Shown here: positions 12,103-25,000 of the stretch, in pieces | Numbering within the stretch: the stretch's first letter is position 1 | Layout: each line of letters opens with the position of its first letter | DNA from: Cryptomeria japonica | Lineage: Eukaryota > Streptophyta > Pinopsida > Cupressales > Cupressaceae | Length of the DNA: 64,000 nucleotides | Assembly: GCF_030272615.1 (NCBI RefSeq) | Contig: NC_081408.1 | Span: 399,493,889 to 399,557,888, forward strand | Direction: 5' to 3' | Made by a program: the position numbers and the translations under genes | Notes under the pieces: model-generated | What the model saw: the letters and a program-made list of their open reading frames with translations, nothing else | What the model was told of the DNA's origin: nothing | Databases searched by the model: none

Positions 12103-13065
12103 GTGCCCTTCTTGATTGCAGTTATAACATCTGATTTAACCTCTACCTTGAGATCTTCTTCCTCTGAAGTTACCTCTTTGATTGTATCCTCCATTGTTAT
12201 TGGAACTACTCTCTCCTTTAGTGCCTTCTTGATTGGGTTCACCTTGGTTTCCAAAACCATTTCCTTTACCTCTGAAAAAACTTCTTCCCCCTTTCTATTG
12301 CCTTCCTCTTCCTCTATTGTTCTGCTCTTGTCTCCTATTGATCTTCTCTTCCACCTTGATGGCAAGTTGATGGCATCTACCAACGGTATCCGGGCTAAGA
12401 AGGTTTAGTTCTTCTTGAATGTTATACCTTAATCCATTTAGGTATCGGGCAACTTTTTCACTCTCTTCCTCCTTTGTCTTAGACTTCATACATAGCCTTT
12501 GGAACTCCTCAGTGTAAGAGTTCACATCCATCTCCTTCTGCTTGAGATTTTGTCTCCTCTTATGAAGTTGAATTTCATAGTCTTTGGGTACATATGCCTC
12601 CTTTACTAAGGCAACCATCCTCTTCCAAGAAACAATCTTGGGTTTGTTGTCCTTCTCTCTTTCCTCTTGGACAAAGTTCCACCAAGTTAGGGTGGATCCC
12701 TTCAACTTGGACTTAGCAATCTTCACCTTCTGTTGTCCTGGAATGTCTTCACATTCAAAGAAACTAGACAGTGAGTCTATCCAATCTACCACTACATCTA
12801 GTTCCATCTTCCCAGTGAAAGTTGGCAAATCAATCTTCTGCTCCATGGTTCTCCTCTCCATGGATTTGAGGGCATTAAGGAAGTGCCTCTGGTAAGGAGG
12901 AATCGCCTCTTCCTCCGGCATAGGGATCTCATCTTCATCCCCTTCTTCACCACTACCAGTGCCTCCATCTTCCTTCCCATCTACTTTGCCTCTCAACCTC
13001 TCTAACTCCCTCTGCATTACCTTGCAAGCAGTGGCTTTCTCTCTCACAATCTTTGCCAATTCCAT
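12088..13065 (-). pseudogene. Element A gag, broken
   Basis: Minus-strand ATG at 13065 opens a 256-codon frame with a retrotransposon Gag (capsid) domain. The middle section, around WWNFVQEE and the SYTEEFQRL region, is typical of chromoviruses, and the C-terminus is Arg/Gly-rich. It ends at TAG (12295-12297). The same frame then continues through a further TAA (12136-12138) into a single CCHC zinc knuckle, CYNCNQEGHMANKC (12088-12129), and on into the protease. I read this as one gag-pol frame with stops acquired after insertion. Gag would package the element RNA in cytoplasmic particles. No intact product is expected. Confidence 0.88.
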
Positions 13066-13150
13066 GTTGGTGATCGGTCCTCTAGGGACTTCTTCTTATT
13101 GTCCCTCTACCATTTCTCAAATCTCTATCTCCTTACTAAAGTTGTTACTA

Positions 13151-13162
13151 GCTCTGATACCA
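13151..13162 (-). other. Element A primer-binding site
   Basis: The minus strand reads TGGTATCAGAGC, two bases inside the 5' LTR. This is the usual plant initiator-Met tRNA 3'-end complement used to prime reverse transcription, and it fixes the element's orientation. Confidence 0.9.
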
Positions 13163-13164
13163 CT

Positions 13165-14668
13165 TGATGCAGAGCTTGCCTTGTATCCTCCCAAACACTC
13201 CAAGATGTATGACACTGACCCCTCAAAACAACAATAGGATCCTACCAAGGCAAGGCTCTACAACATTAGTTCAACACCTCTCAATCTCCAAGACTCATAC
13301 TTACTCAAATTGGGTAATTTGCTCCAACATACACTTTGAAACCTCCAAGGGTTACTGACCATTACCACACCTGTTTTGGGTCAAACATGACTCACCTGGC
13401 CCAGATCAAACACTGGTTGTAAGGATTCAACACCATTCCCTATAGCACCTTCACAATTAGGCCTATTTGATAGTAGCCTTTGAAATGGGTAAAGGGACCT
13501 TAAGTCCAAACTTTTCCAAACACCTTGACAAACAAGTCACAGATTCAAATACCCTTTTGGGCCTTACACAATTCCCCAAAGGAAGGGTCAAGGTCTAACA
13601 AACAAAGGTCTGAAACTGGTGAGGGTCAACTGTCCTAAAGGGCTAATTAGGTCCATTTGTGAAGCAACTATGTCCAAATGAACAAACCATACAATCACAA
13701 CCCCATGAGCATGTGGGGAACCATAAACCATCATGGATTCCAGGGTTACACACCTAGAATCATCGCTATTTGCATTCTAGGGTAACTTTGTTGTTTAAGG
13801 ACTAGGTAGCCACATAAAGATGTCTACCTAGGGTTGGTTCAAACACACACCTTCCTTGCTCCTCTTGCAAAATGCTTTTGGAATCTTAGAATACACTGGC
13901 CATACTTGCATTTCACCCAATCCCATGAGTCTCAAATTGATAAATTGCAAGTTATGGCCATGGAGAAGCAAAACCCTAGGTAAACCCTGGTTTTCCGGGC
14001 ACCTACAACAAAATTGGAATAACAGGAGCAAAACACACAATCTGAACCTCAAACCAAAGCCAAATCAAAGGTGACTCAATATCCTAACAAAGTCACATCA
14101 TTGGGTATTGATCCCAATCTGTACAATGCCGCACCTAGTACCAAAACTCTAGAATTGCAGGAAAAACTCAGAATTTCATTAGTTTGCAGTCATCAAAACT
14201 TTCCTACGTACAGTCTAACCTTGGGAATTGGATCCACAAAGTGTATATACCACTCCACAACTGCTCTCAACCGAAACAAGAAGTTAGAGCCGTTGGAGGA
14301 GTTCAAACAAACAAAAATGCAAAAAATGCATAAAAGTTGCTTATGACAACTTTTGACAATGTTGTCAAAATGTCATTTCTCGCCTCCTAATGCCTTGGGT
14401 TAAGACTAACCCCTCCTAAAACACCCTAGAAGCACTAAAACTACTAGGATAACTATGTCCTACACACAATTGATCCCCTTTTGTCCAAAAGTCCTAATTG
14501 GCTTATCAAGATGTCAAAATAGGAGTTTGGCTCACAAGATGGAGTCTTTTATTACAAACACACAATGCATGATTGAAACACATGTAAAACATCCTAAAGA
14601 CATGTTTGATGCCTTATCCTTCCTCCTCTGAACCTGATTTATCAACTTGAAGGGGTGCTCGTGCACCA
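13165..14668 (-). repeat. Element A 5' LTR (intact copy)
   Basis: 1,504-bp uninterrupted LTR, TGATGC to CACCA, followed by TSD GAGTG at 14669-14673. It shows what the split left-hand LTR looked like before B inserted. Confidence 0.93.
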
Positions 14669-14673
14669 GAGTG

Positions 14674-16140
14674 GGAGTAGTTTTGTGCATTCATGATTTA
14701 GTAGTATAACTAAAGATTTATCTCCAAAAGAAATAATATATGAACCTATCTCATGTGGGTTATGCTTATATAGTTATATCTATACAAGGGTTTTGAGATA
14801 GCCAAGTGTAGTTTGTTTAGTGACAAACTTTGGGACCAAGCCAACACATTTCACTTACCTATCGATTTGTTTATTTGTTCATTTGTTTGATTGCAATAAT
14901 TGTTAAGAGTATACCCCTAGGAATACCCTCCTGAGTCTAAGCTAAGCTCAAAGAGTGAGAGATAAAATCAACACTCATAGAGTTGGCCCTTAATCCTCCA
15001 CATTATTGTTGCTTAAAAACACATTCTATTTGCAAGTTTACTATTATTGTTATTATTGCAAATGCTGGTAAAATGAATGTGGAAATCTAAATTTGTTTTA
15101 GAGAACCAAGCTTAATTGTTTCTTTAAATGTGTTTAAATGTGAATAATGCTTGAAGGATGAGAAGTAAAATGAATATAACTAAATGGCTTTAAAAATGAG
15201 CACATAGCATTAAATCACAAAAACATGTATTAGTCAACACAAAGTGAAAAAATAGTAAGCAACAATTAGCTAGAATTTGAATTTTAGAAAGGTAGACCAA
15301 TCTACAATTACCATCAAAGGACACTTGATTTAATGTAAAGTTCATGTTGTAGGCCACTTAAATGGTGTTAAGTTTAAATCTTTTATAATACTAAAATAAT
15401 AAGTCTACAATTACCAAAAAAACTAAATAAGCAAACAATCAAATCAAGATATGCATACCGAATATATTGAAATAGATGTATAATAAATGCATAGTTGAAG
15501 CAAATATATCAAGGTCTACATAAATATAGATAAGGTGGGGGAATATGTGCAAGGAGATGGGTATGAGATTACACTAACTTAATGAGAATACAATAAGCTA
15601 CAAATCCAAATTTCACCTCAATATCTACGCATTCCATCTATAGTAATGTAACATATTTCACATTTTTCAAATCTTAAAAATTTCAATCATAATGATTCGA
15701 CATTAAAACCTTAGAAATATTAAGAAATCAAACCAGATGTTTAATTATGTATGAAGAGTTTCAAATTATCGCGGAGTATTACCCAAATGCTATAACTACA
15801 TGAATAATTAAGTTTAGAATAGACTAGACATCTTGTTGTAACTACAAGAATGATTGAATTTAGTAATGAATCAACATCTTCCAAACAAGAGTTCATGGTT
15901 CTCTTGGAAAAGTTCCCTTCTAAGTAAATACATCAAAGCTTTGAATTTTTGAATTCTTCAAAACTTGACTACTCTGTTGGACCTGCAAAATTGAATTTGT
16001 AAGCCAGATAGAAAATCCAGGAATAAATGAATCAAAATGATTTACAAGGAAAATGAATGGAGACCAAACACGCTTCCAGATCCAAGAATTTTTTCATATT
16101 ATACAGCTGACAATCCCAGATATAGGTATTGGAGTTGCAG
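14674..16140. other. Intergenic region 3' of the GAUT gene
   Basis: AT-rich single-copy-looking sequence from the end of element A to the GAUT stop codon. I see no ORF, repeat or RNA gene. The part next to 16140 must hold the GAUT 3' UTR, but no strong AATAAA is visible on the minus strand close to the stop. Confidence 0.55.
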
Positions 16141-19100
16141 CTACTCGTTTATATTGCACTGCTGTATGTAAGGATGGTCATATTTTATGTACTTTGTCCA
16201 GTAGGGCCTGTATTTGGTCATTGCCAGCTCCAACCAAGGCTTCATATTTCCATTGTAATGAACAACAGCTGCGTTCTCAATCTCTGAGCGGTCAACACTG
16301 GGATTATATCCTAAACCCAAGACATGCCAAGACTTATCCAAAGGGTGGGTCAAGCCATAAAAGGTTATCAATCCAGGTGGCAAGGTTCCAAGCTTCCACA
16401 ACACTCTATCCTCATTCTGAAAAGAAAACACAAAAATTAGAAATCAAAAAATCAACTATTCATAGAAAACCTGTATTAAATACTTATATTTTTGTGAAGC
16501 AAAAATCAAAGGTATTCAAAAAATAATACATACATAAATCCACACATACCATATTTTGCCACTTGTGATAAATTCCGGTTATATCTCGCCTTTTCCATTC
16601 TTTAAGATCAAACATATTCATCCCATATGCCCAACCACAAGCATTAGGATTAAAGTTCCTAGCTATGTGAGGATTGGAAAAATTAAGATATTTGTCAAAC
16701 CGGTGAAAACTTTCTCCACATGTCTCCACTGCACCATTAACCTTTCCATGGAGATCTACTGACCAGAGTGGAGACAAATCTTTTTGCACCACAATGTCAT
16801 CATCTAGGAAAAGGATCTTATCCAACTTAGGATAAACCTGAGGAAGATAGAAACGGAGATGATTAAGCATGGACAAGTATTTTGGGTTCCGATATTTCAG
16901 GTTTGAAGAACCTGCTGAGAGTGTTGTTGGGTGATCTGCTCTGAAATAATACTCTTTCATAGCTGCAGATTCTAGCTGACGTAGAACAGGGCAATAAGAT
17001 GAATTGAGCCATTTAAAATCGTCAACATTTTCCACAGTTATTGCAGCTTTCCCAGGAGAATTAAGTAAAAACCACATCTTCATGGCCCCAAAATTTAACT
17101 TGTCTGTGACAAGATGAAACACATGTTTCTCGGATTCCTGTAAAAACAAGAAGTGCAATAGAATGAAAATTCAAATGATAACAAAAACTAATTCCAAGTT
17201 TCTGAATTTAATGCCTTATAAAATATTGAAATTGATTCAGCACCTTTGCATTCATGACAGTTGAATTGACAACCACCGATGCAGCCAATACATTGTCAGA
17301 GAAAAGTGCATAATGATAAAGATTTGGGTTCTCCAATCTCTCATCCTGAGGAAACTTGCGCTCTTCAAGAGGAAGTAAGTAGTACTCTATGGTCAGCCGC
17401 ATAGACAGACAATGTAAGCCCTTGGGAACAGTCTTTGCTGCCAGCTGACTTAAAAATGTGCTTTGCTTTTTCAAGGTCCTTACTTGCTCATCAGCAGACT
17501 GAAGCATAGCTCGTAGTTTTTTTGTTACTGTAGCACAATCATATAGCTGTTCTCTGGCCTTGGCTAAAACTTGACCCATAGCCTTGATCTTTTCAGGTGC
17601 ACTGAATCATTCAAATCAGGCATCAGACACGAAAACTTAAATAATATGCAGCAAATACAAAACTTGGCTTCTGCCTTACAAAGAGGGATATCAAAGACTA
17701 TTGACCAAAGAACTTTATGCGCATGATGGTAAACACATAATACGGCATAGTTTTACCTGTGATGCAGATCAGAATCTGTGTTAGCCTCACCCAGCGCGTG
17801 CTGACTTTCTTTAATCCGTAACGTCAGATTTTGGTATATATCAAGGCTATTCCTGGCCCGGGCAATGCTTGAATACACCCTGCCCATAATAAGCTGATCT
17901 CGCATCAATCTGACAGTGGAGTCAGAATTCTCATTCTCATTCTCACGCCTCCAAATGCTGTATTTCCCGAGCACAGCAGAATCCACTTCCTTGGAGCGGA
18001 CAATTGCTGCATTTTCAAGCTTAACTGTTTCTTCTTCATCTTGTTGAATAAGCTCCGATGCTCTTTTCTCCCTCCTCTTTTCTCTCAATTGCTGCAAAGA
18101 TCTTAGCAAGTTAGGCTAGAAACTTAGAAGAGATTCACTTAAAAAACACCGTGTATTCAATAAGGAGGCAAAAACACAATAATCCCTCTTTTGTATATAA
18201 ATATAACGAAGATGAAAAAGAATGTGAAAGAATTTACCCTCCGTAAAAGTTTCGCTGGACTCTGTTCAAGCATAGAACGATCTGCAATAAAATAGAAATC
18301 ATCACCCAAGTATATTACACATCATGTTACAGGAAGTCATTATTGTCAAGGATCAAACAAGTTTAGCAGTAAAAACCAACCTGTGATCACATTCTCTTTG
18401 ATATTGTTCTGTTTAGCTCCTGCAACACCTTCTTCAGAATCAATCGATTGCACATTGTTAGAGGATTTTTCCTCGTCGGCCTCATTGATGCGTTTATGCT
18501 GCAAAGCATTTTGCTCAAGACCATCTTGTTCCGAGGGTAGGTTTTCTGGCTTGCGTCCAGAATCTGTCTCTCTCTGCTTATAATACAATGCCAATTTTCA
18601 CTTCCTTGTTAATAAACCCCTATTAGGTTTCTCTTAAGATTCAGATGTAAAAAATAATTATCTTTTTGCAGTCTTACCTCATCAGACGGCTTATCTAATA
18701 CCCATGAAGAAGACAAATCTTGCCGTGCATGAATATTTAAGCTTAGGGGTCCAGAGTCATCTGTGTTTGCCGTGATGACATCAATCACCTGTCCAATGGA
18801 AATGAAAAAACTTTTCAATCATCTATCCTTACTACTTACTCTTACTAGTAGAAGGAAAACATCTCTTAAACTTGCCTCTTTCGGAAAGAAAGATTCAATT
18901 TGCTGTATTGTGCTCTGCTTCAACTGGCCCCCAGCCTGCATTGACGTAATGGGAGTGTATTAACTCTAAGATCAACCTAAATAAGAAAGAGAGAGATGTC
19001 GCAAAATCATCCGGCTCATAATTGACTTATGAGCAGAGAATGTATTTAGATAGCATGAAAGCACAAAATTTTCACATACAACCAATGGCAAACCATACCG

Positions 19101-19426
19101 TTTCAACAGATCCATTCTGAGAGTTACCGTGGTCTGTGAATGCAAAATATAGAAAAGGAAAAGGGTTAAGTGCATGGAAGATGAGAAATCCATTGCTCTA
19201 CCAAGCTACACCATTCCTCCTAGATCTAGGGTTCCTCGTTGAATTAGGTATTCTAGTATTACTGATATATTTAGGTTAAGATTATAGATTTACCAGATTT
19301 AGGCGGAGATCTGGATCTAAGCGCCGTGAGGAAGAGCACAGAAACGATGACCAACATCAACACTGCCAGTCCTCCTCTTCCTCTACCCTTGGCTCTCCCC
19401 TGCCATCGTCTTAGTTTTACACCCAT
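16141..19426 (-). CDS. GAUT: Galacturonosyltransferase (GAUT family, GT8), ten exons
   Basis: Exons on the minus strand: 19294-19426, 19099-19133, 18876-18935, 18678-18788, 18381-18573, 18238-18281, 17757-18091, 17244-17601, 16550-17137, 16141-16416. Joined they give 2,133 nt (710 aa) with no stop, and phases agree at every junction. Introns are GT-AG except intron 3, which is GC-AG. Start is MGVKLRRW at 19426. Residues ~20-36 form one hydrophobic signal anchor (type II Golgi protein). A variable stem follows, then the GT8 domain with LFLDDD (DDD ~535-537, metal and sugar-nucleotide binding) and the C-terminal HYNGNMKPW (~672-680). The C-terminus TKYRPYWTKYIKYDHPYI is typical of GAUTs. The family transfers galacturonic acid from UDP-GalA to homogalacturonan. 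Length and stem suggest the GAUT1/3/4 group, but the paralogue is uncertain. The gene looks intact and functional. Confidence 0.95.
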
Positions 19427-21968
19427 GTTCTGTGCCTTCCTTGCAACCAGGGACTCCCCCTTTCCCCTCTGCACTGCACACAGATCTCTTTGATCGCAGG
19501 GGAATGAAAATGTGCTCTATACTCCTGCCATTTTATATTACTTGCTAAACATGTCTTTGCATCGCCATTGCTAAATTGAAAGGGTTCCTCTTTCTGTCCT
19601 GCACCTGTGTCTCTCGAGTATAACGGGATGGACCTTTACTCAATTTGCTAATTCCGATAGCTACGGGATGCTCGTGAATTCTCATAAATTATTATTTTAG
19701 TAAAATGTGCACTGCGTGGTCGGTAGACGTTACACTCTATGGAAAGCATTCTTGAAAATTATATATGTTGTATATATTTGTAAGAATTGAGTTCATAATA
19801 TTTTATATTTTTAATTTTATTAAAATTTATTTTTAGATTTTTTATTAACTATTTTAGGTCAAATTTATAGTTGTGGAGTTGATCTAGGTCACTTTCAAGA
19901 GGCATGAATCTAAACCTTGAATTTTGTAAACTGAAAATAGAGTTTTATCTTGTTAACATCTTTCTATTAGTTATTGTGAGCCAGTCTAGTATATGTTTAT
20001 GTTGATTTGTGTATTTAGTTGTTGTATTTAAGGACATCCATCCAATTATCCATTCGAAATCACTATGAATCTATGGAGCACATCTAGAATTTTGATTTGA
20101 AAAAAGAAGTAAAAGGAATATAGTAGCATTATGTTGGTTGAAAATTTTGTAATCAAAGGATGATTGCAAAATGTTCCTTTCAACCATAATGTGATGAGAT
20201 TAAATCTCTCCTCGCAAAAGGGAGGCTACTTTCTTATTCCAATTTAACAACTAGTATCTACCTAATCTCTATATTCTAAACCATTCTCCAGGTGTTACAA
20301 TCACTATATTCTCTTTCTTTAGAATCAACGTTTATCCAATTCTCCTACTTCAAAACAAATTTTCTTCTTTACAACAACTCACAAATTACAAGATACTAAT
20401 TTTAGCAATAATAACCTATATAAATTTCAGCCAATCAAAAGAATGACTCACTGATGTACCGACAAAATTACAATAACTAAGAAACCTTTGTAAGCCCAAA
20501 GCCTTGTGTGGTTTCTCCAATTAATTCTTGAAACAAAATTGCGGTATATAGATAACACAAAGTCTCTTTGTATATATCACAATATTTATAACTCTAAACA
20601 CGTAACTAGATGTAGCACAAAGTCTCCACAGTGTTATCAATAAAAAATAAATGACTCCCGATATAATACTATAGCTCAAAGTCTACAATATTATATCTTT
20701 ACACCCTTTAGCCAAACAATCTCTTACACTGCACAATTCAATCTTTAAATATAATGTGACGAGAATGACATAAGAACAATCTCATCATAAAATAAAGTGA
20801 ATCCAAGACAAAGATTGGCAAACAACTCTATTTCTTTATTGATTGAATTATTAGATTTCACTTGAAAGCACAAAGTCTTAGAAATATCTACAATCTGATA
20901 GAGTTTCGATGCATTAGCCAAAATATGAATATTTGCAAAGGCGTCTCTCCTTTATATAGAGAAGAGCCTTGATAAAATATAGGGATCCTACAGCTACTTT
21001 GACTTATTCAAAGTACAATCCAATTTGGTTTAGGATTTGTACTTTCTTTACATGCAATTACATATGTACAAATAGACATGTAAAATGTCAAAAACAAAAA
21101 GCAAATTACAAACTACAAAACATGACAAGAGCTACTAAGTGTCAGGGGACACTTCTTTTTCATCAGAGTTCTTTTTCAAAAATTATTCAAATTTGTGAAG
21201 GGTTGCATGCATTTGTGATTCATTGGGTCTTGAGGTAAGACTGGGGATGGTGTGAACCCACATGATTGAATCCTCAATGCCGATATACCCCTTATGCTTT
21301 TTCAAAATAGTTCTCAAGCTATCTAGGACCATCTCAAAATCCATCAACTTATCAAGTGATGAAAGGGTAAATTCTTTTGACTCGTTCTCCTTTATGATCA
21401 ATGCATTGAATTCTTGAATAACCAAGTCTATAGGAAGCGGCTTCTAATTCTCACCGAGCAACTTGCAGGGAAATTTAGAGACCTTGGTCATAATTTCAAC
21501 TTCCTTTTCAACACAATCCTCCTTATCATCTTATAGATCTTTAATTAGTTGCTCAAGAGTTTCCTTTAAAAGCTTGATTGCTTCCCTCTATTGTACATAT
21601 TGTTTCTGGTGGGGATGACTCCAATATCCACCAACATTAAAAATTTGAATTCCTTGAGCTTGTTCCAAGCTTCAAAATCCTTCTTTTGTGTTTCAAATTC
21701 TTGGGTAAGTAGATTGAGAGTGTATGCGGGAAAATGTGGTGACAAAAATGAATAAATCGAATCCAAAAGACCCACACACCAACGAGACTCTTGGTGCAAG
21801 TATATGAACTAATTGAATTAGTTCAACTTCCCAAGGGGTGTCCCATTGTTCTCTATCTCCCAGGATCCCTAAAGTCAATGGTTTTCTCTCATATCATTGA
21901 GCAAATGACTTAGGAATGACAACTCCAAGAACGAGTGATATTTGATTTATATGCATGAATACATTCTA

Positions 21969-22040
<72 letters not shown>

Positions 22041-25000
22041 TTAAAACTATGATGATTAAGCTAGTATGAAGATGACGATATGATCAAAGATATTACTAAA
22101 TTATCCTAATCATGATATACTAGCCTGGATATACTGTTGATATGAAAATGAAATGCTTTTAAATGTTTATGATGATGTTTTAACAAAGGGAGGCTAAAAT
22201 GCTTAGTAAATTAGACTATAATGTAGATGCATGAAACTTGGATATTTTAAAAATGAAGAATGAGAGCTCTATTTATACGTAAAATAAGGCAATGGATGGT
22301 TAAGATTGAATAATCTTAATAAGGGCTAGGATTGGAAGTTAATCAATCCATGTTTACAATTCTCACCAATGAAATGGTGACAACTGTCAACAAAGAGTTG
22401 CTTGAGAGGAGATGCAAGAAGCATTAAATGTCTGAGAAGACATGAAGGTTACTCTAGGAGGTAAGGGTTAAGGTTAGGTTAGGGTTATCCAATGGATAAA
22501 GCTTTTACCCAAGGGGTAAACTCTTGTGCAAGGGTTAATAGGATAACCAAGGTTAAAGCCATGAATGCTTGATGAGACCCTTGGATTAGATGAGGGTTAA
22601 GTTAGAGAGAAAGTCTCTAACCATGCAAGAAGGTTGAGTTAACCATAAATGGTTATGTAAGAGCCTTTAATGGTTTGGAAGACTTTTAGAGGTTAACCAT
22701 TTGAAGACACAAAGCCTTTAATGGTTATTGAAGACTTTGGAAGCTTTGAGAAGTGACTTCTCTTTCCTTAGGAATGTGACAATAATTAGGAGATGAATTA
22801 GACTAAATTGGAATTGATTAGAAGAATCTAGAAGGGGTTTAGGAGGCAAGTGGGAGATGTAGGAAAATGCAAGTGGAGGAGGAAAAGGGATTTTAATAAA
22901 AATAAAATTACTTTATTTCAACCAAAATAGACGCAACTTGCATAAATACAAGTGGGGGGATTTTAATAAATAAATTAGATTTATTTGTTTGCAAGGAACA
23001 ATTTAATTAAATGTAAATTTAGTTAAAAAGGGAGAAAGGGGAATTAATTAAATAAAGTGATTTATTTAATTAAAGGCTAGAAAAGGTTAAGGTGAATTTA
23101 ATTAAATAAATTGAGTATTTCATTTAATCAAATAGATGAAAATGAAGAAATTAATTAAATAGAATTTAATTAATAGGGGGAATAAGGTTAAAATAAATAT
23201 TAATCTATTTAGGAAAGTGGTCAGATTTATACATCTTCAGAGAGTTTGATCTATCTCAGACCTCACCCTCTCCAAATTATTTAACATGTTTGATAGACAA
23301 ACTCAATAAATGCGCACCTTCTAAGAGCATCCTATCTATCAATGCACTTATTGCTCTCCCCTGTGCTTTGATGCGCTTAGCTGGCTTGATAGCCCCTTCT
23401 ATTAATGAGTTCACTAGTTCAATTGTCTTAGAGGATTGAGAAATATTGATTAGCATGGAAGTGATCTGCTCTACTAGAAGTTTGAGTTTATCCTTGATGG
23501 CTCTATCCCTATCATATCTAACAATTAAAGCCTCTAGCACCACCTAAGAATCTTATTTGGTACTTTCATGAGTCTTCTTTCCTAGCTCAATCTAGCTTAT
23601 TTCATAATCTCAATTGTACTTTGCTAGTAGGTCTATGCTTTGGTAGGATTGCTACCTCCTCATACTTATTTCTTGACTCATCCACCCTTATTATTGAAAG
23701 ATTTTTGGCATTTTTAACAAACTTTGGTTTGACAGGAACCAATTGACCAAAATAGAAGTCATTTGGAGAGATGGCTTGTTTCTTCCTTTTGGGTGCCACT
23801 AATTGTAACCAAGAAGGAAGGATAAAATTTGTCCTTGATTGGTGACAGTGGTCTAAACATTCATGGTTTGTTGTGACATAGTATCCATTATGATGGGCTC
23901 AGTATGCGTCATGATTGCAGATGAAACTTCTGCAGCTAAGATGTTAGGGTTTCAAGCAGATCCGAAGCAAATATGAACTAACAATTATATGCAGATTTAA
24001 ATATGAAAGATAAAGAAATAAAACAGGACACAGATAACACAGAGATTTAACGTGGTTCACCCAGAATGGGTTACGTCCACCATACACAGTCGTCCAATCT
24101 TTCTTATTATCTAGCAAAAATAGTACATCAACCTTACAATGCCTTAAGCATCCCAACAGGTTATAACATGCATTTTTAGGGCAACAAACAAAGTTGGCCT
24201 TTTTAGGGTTTTATTACAATGTCGGTTTTCATCAACGAAAAACGGCAAAAAAAAAAATTCTCGGGGGCTGCCGCCCACAAACCTCCGCTTTTCTCAGGGG
24301 CTGCCGCCCCCGAACCCCTGCCCGGAGCCCAGCCCGGCCCCAGACCCCGGCGAGGATACGTGCTGAGTGTACAGTACTTTGTTGATCAGTAGCCACATTT
24401 CAACAATCTCCCACTTGGAGACTGATACTACATGACACCACTGTACATGCAACATCCGCTGGATAAAACACTAGGACTTGACTGGTATAAATTCCACAAT
24501 TATCAATCAAGAAGACCAACAGAAACTGATGAAGAAATCAGTTCTCCTGTGGAACTGCCTTTGTGAACATATCGGCAGGATTCTCACTTGTGTGAATCTT
24601 CTCAAGCTGTAATTGACCCTCCTCCAAAACAGTCTGGATGAAGTGGTACCTGAGCTGAATGTGCTTTGTCCTTGAATGAAAAGCAGAGTTCTTTGCAAGA
24701 TGAATGGCACTCTGGCTATCAGTATACAATGGGCTATCCTCTTGTGTCTGACCCAATTCCTTCAGAAAACATTGCAACCAAATCATCTCCTTGCTGGCTT
24801 CTGTAGCAGCAACATACTCAGCTTCAGTGGTTGAAAGTGCAACAACCTTTTGCAACCTAGAAATCCAACTGACTGCAGTTCCCCCTATAGTAAAAACATA
24901 CCCTGTAGTACTCCTCCGTGAATCAATATCACCCACCATATCAGAGTCAACAAATCCACTCAGAGCAGCATTAGATCCTTTGAAACATAATGCCTTCGTA

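Larger units (their letters stand above)
255..14668 (-). mobile_element. Element A: Ty3/gypsy chromovirus, decayed, carrying nested element B
   Basis: This is an LTR retrotransposon on the minus strand. Two ~1.5 kb LTRs (255-8455, split by element B, and 13165-14668) start TGATGCAGAGC and end CACCA, and both are flanked by the 5-bp TSD GAGTG (250-254 and 14669-14673). Just inside the right LTR is a primer-binding site matching initiator-Met tRNA. The internal region (8456-13164) holds gag, protease, RT, RNase H, integrase and a C-terminal chromodomain in chromovirus order. Nearly all of it reads in one gag-pol frame (13065 down to about 9805), broken by single stops, then two frame changes near 9810 and 8800. 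Several catalytic residues are lost, so it cannot move by itself. Without B the element is about 7.7 kb, a normal chromovirus size apart from its long LTRs. I cannot assign the sub-clade (Tekay, Reina, CRM, Galadriel) by eye. Confidence 0.93.
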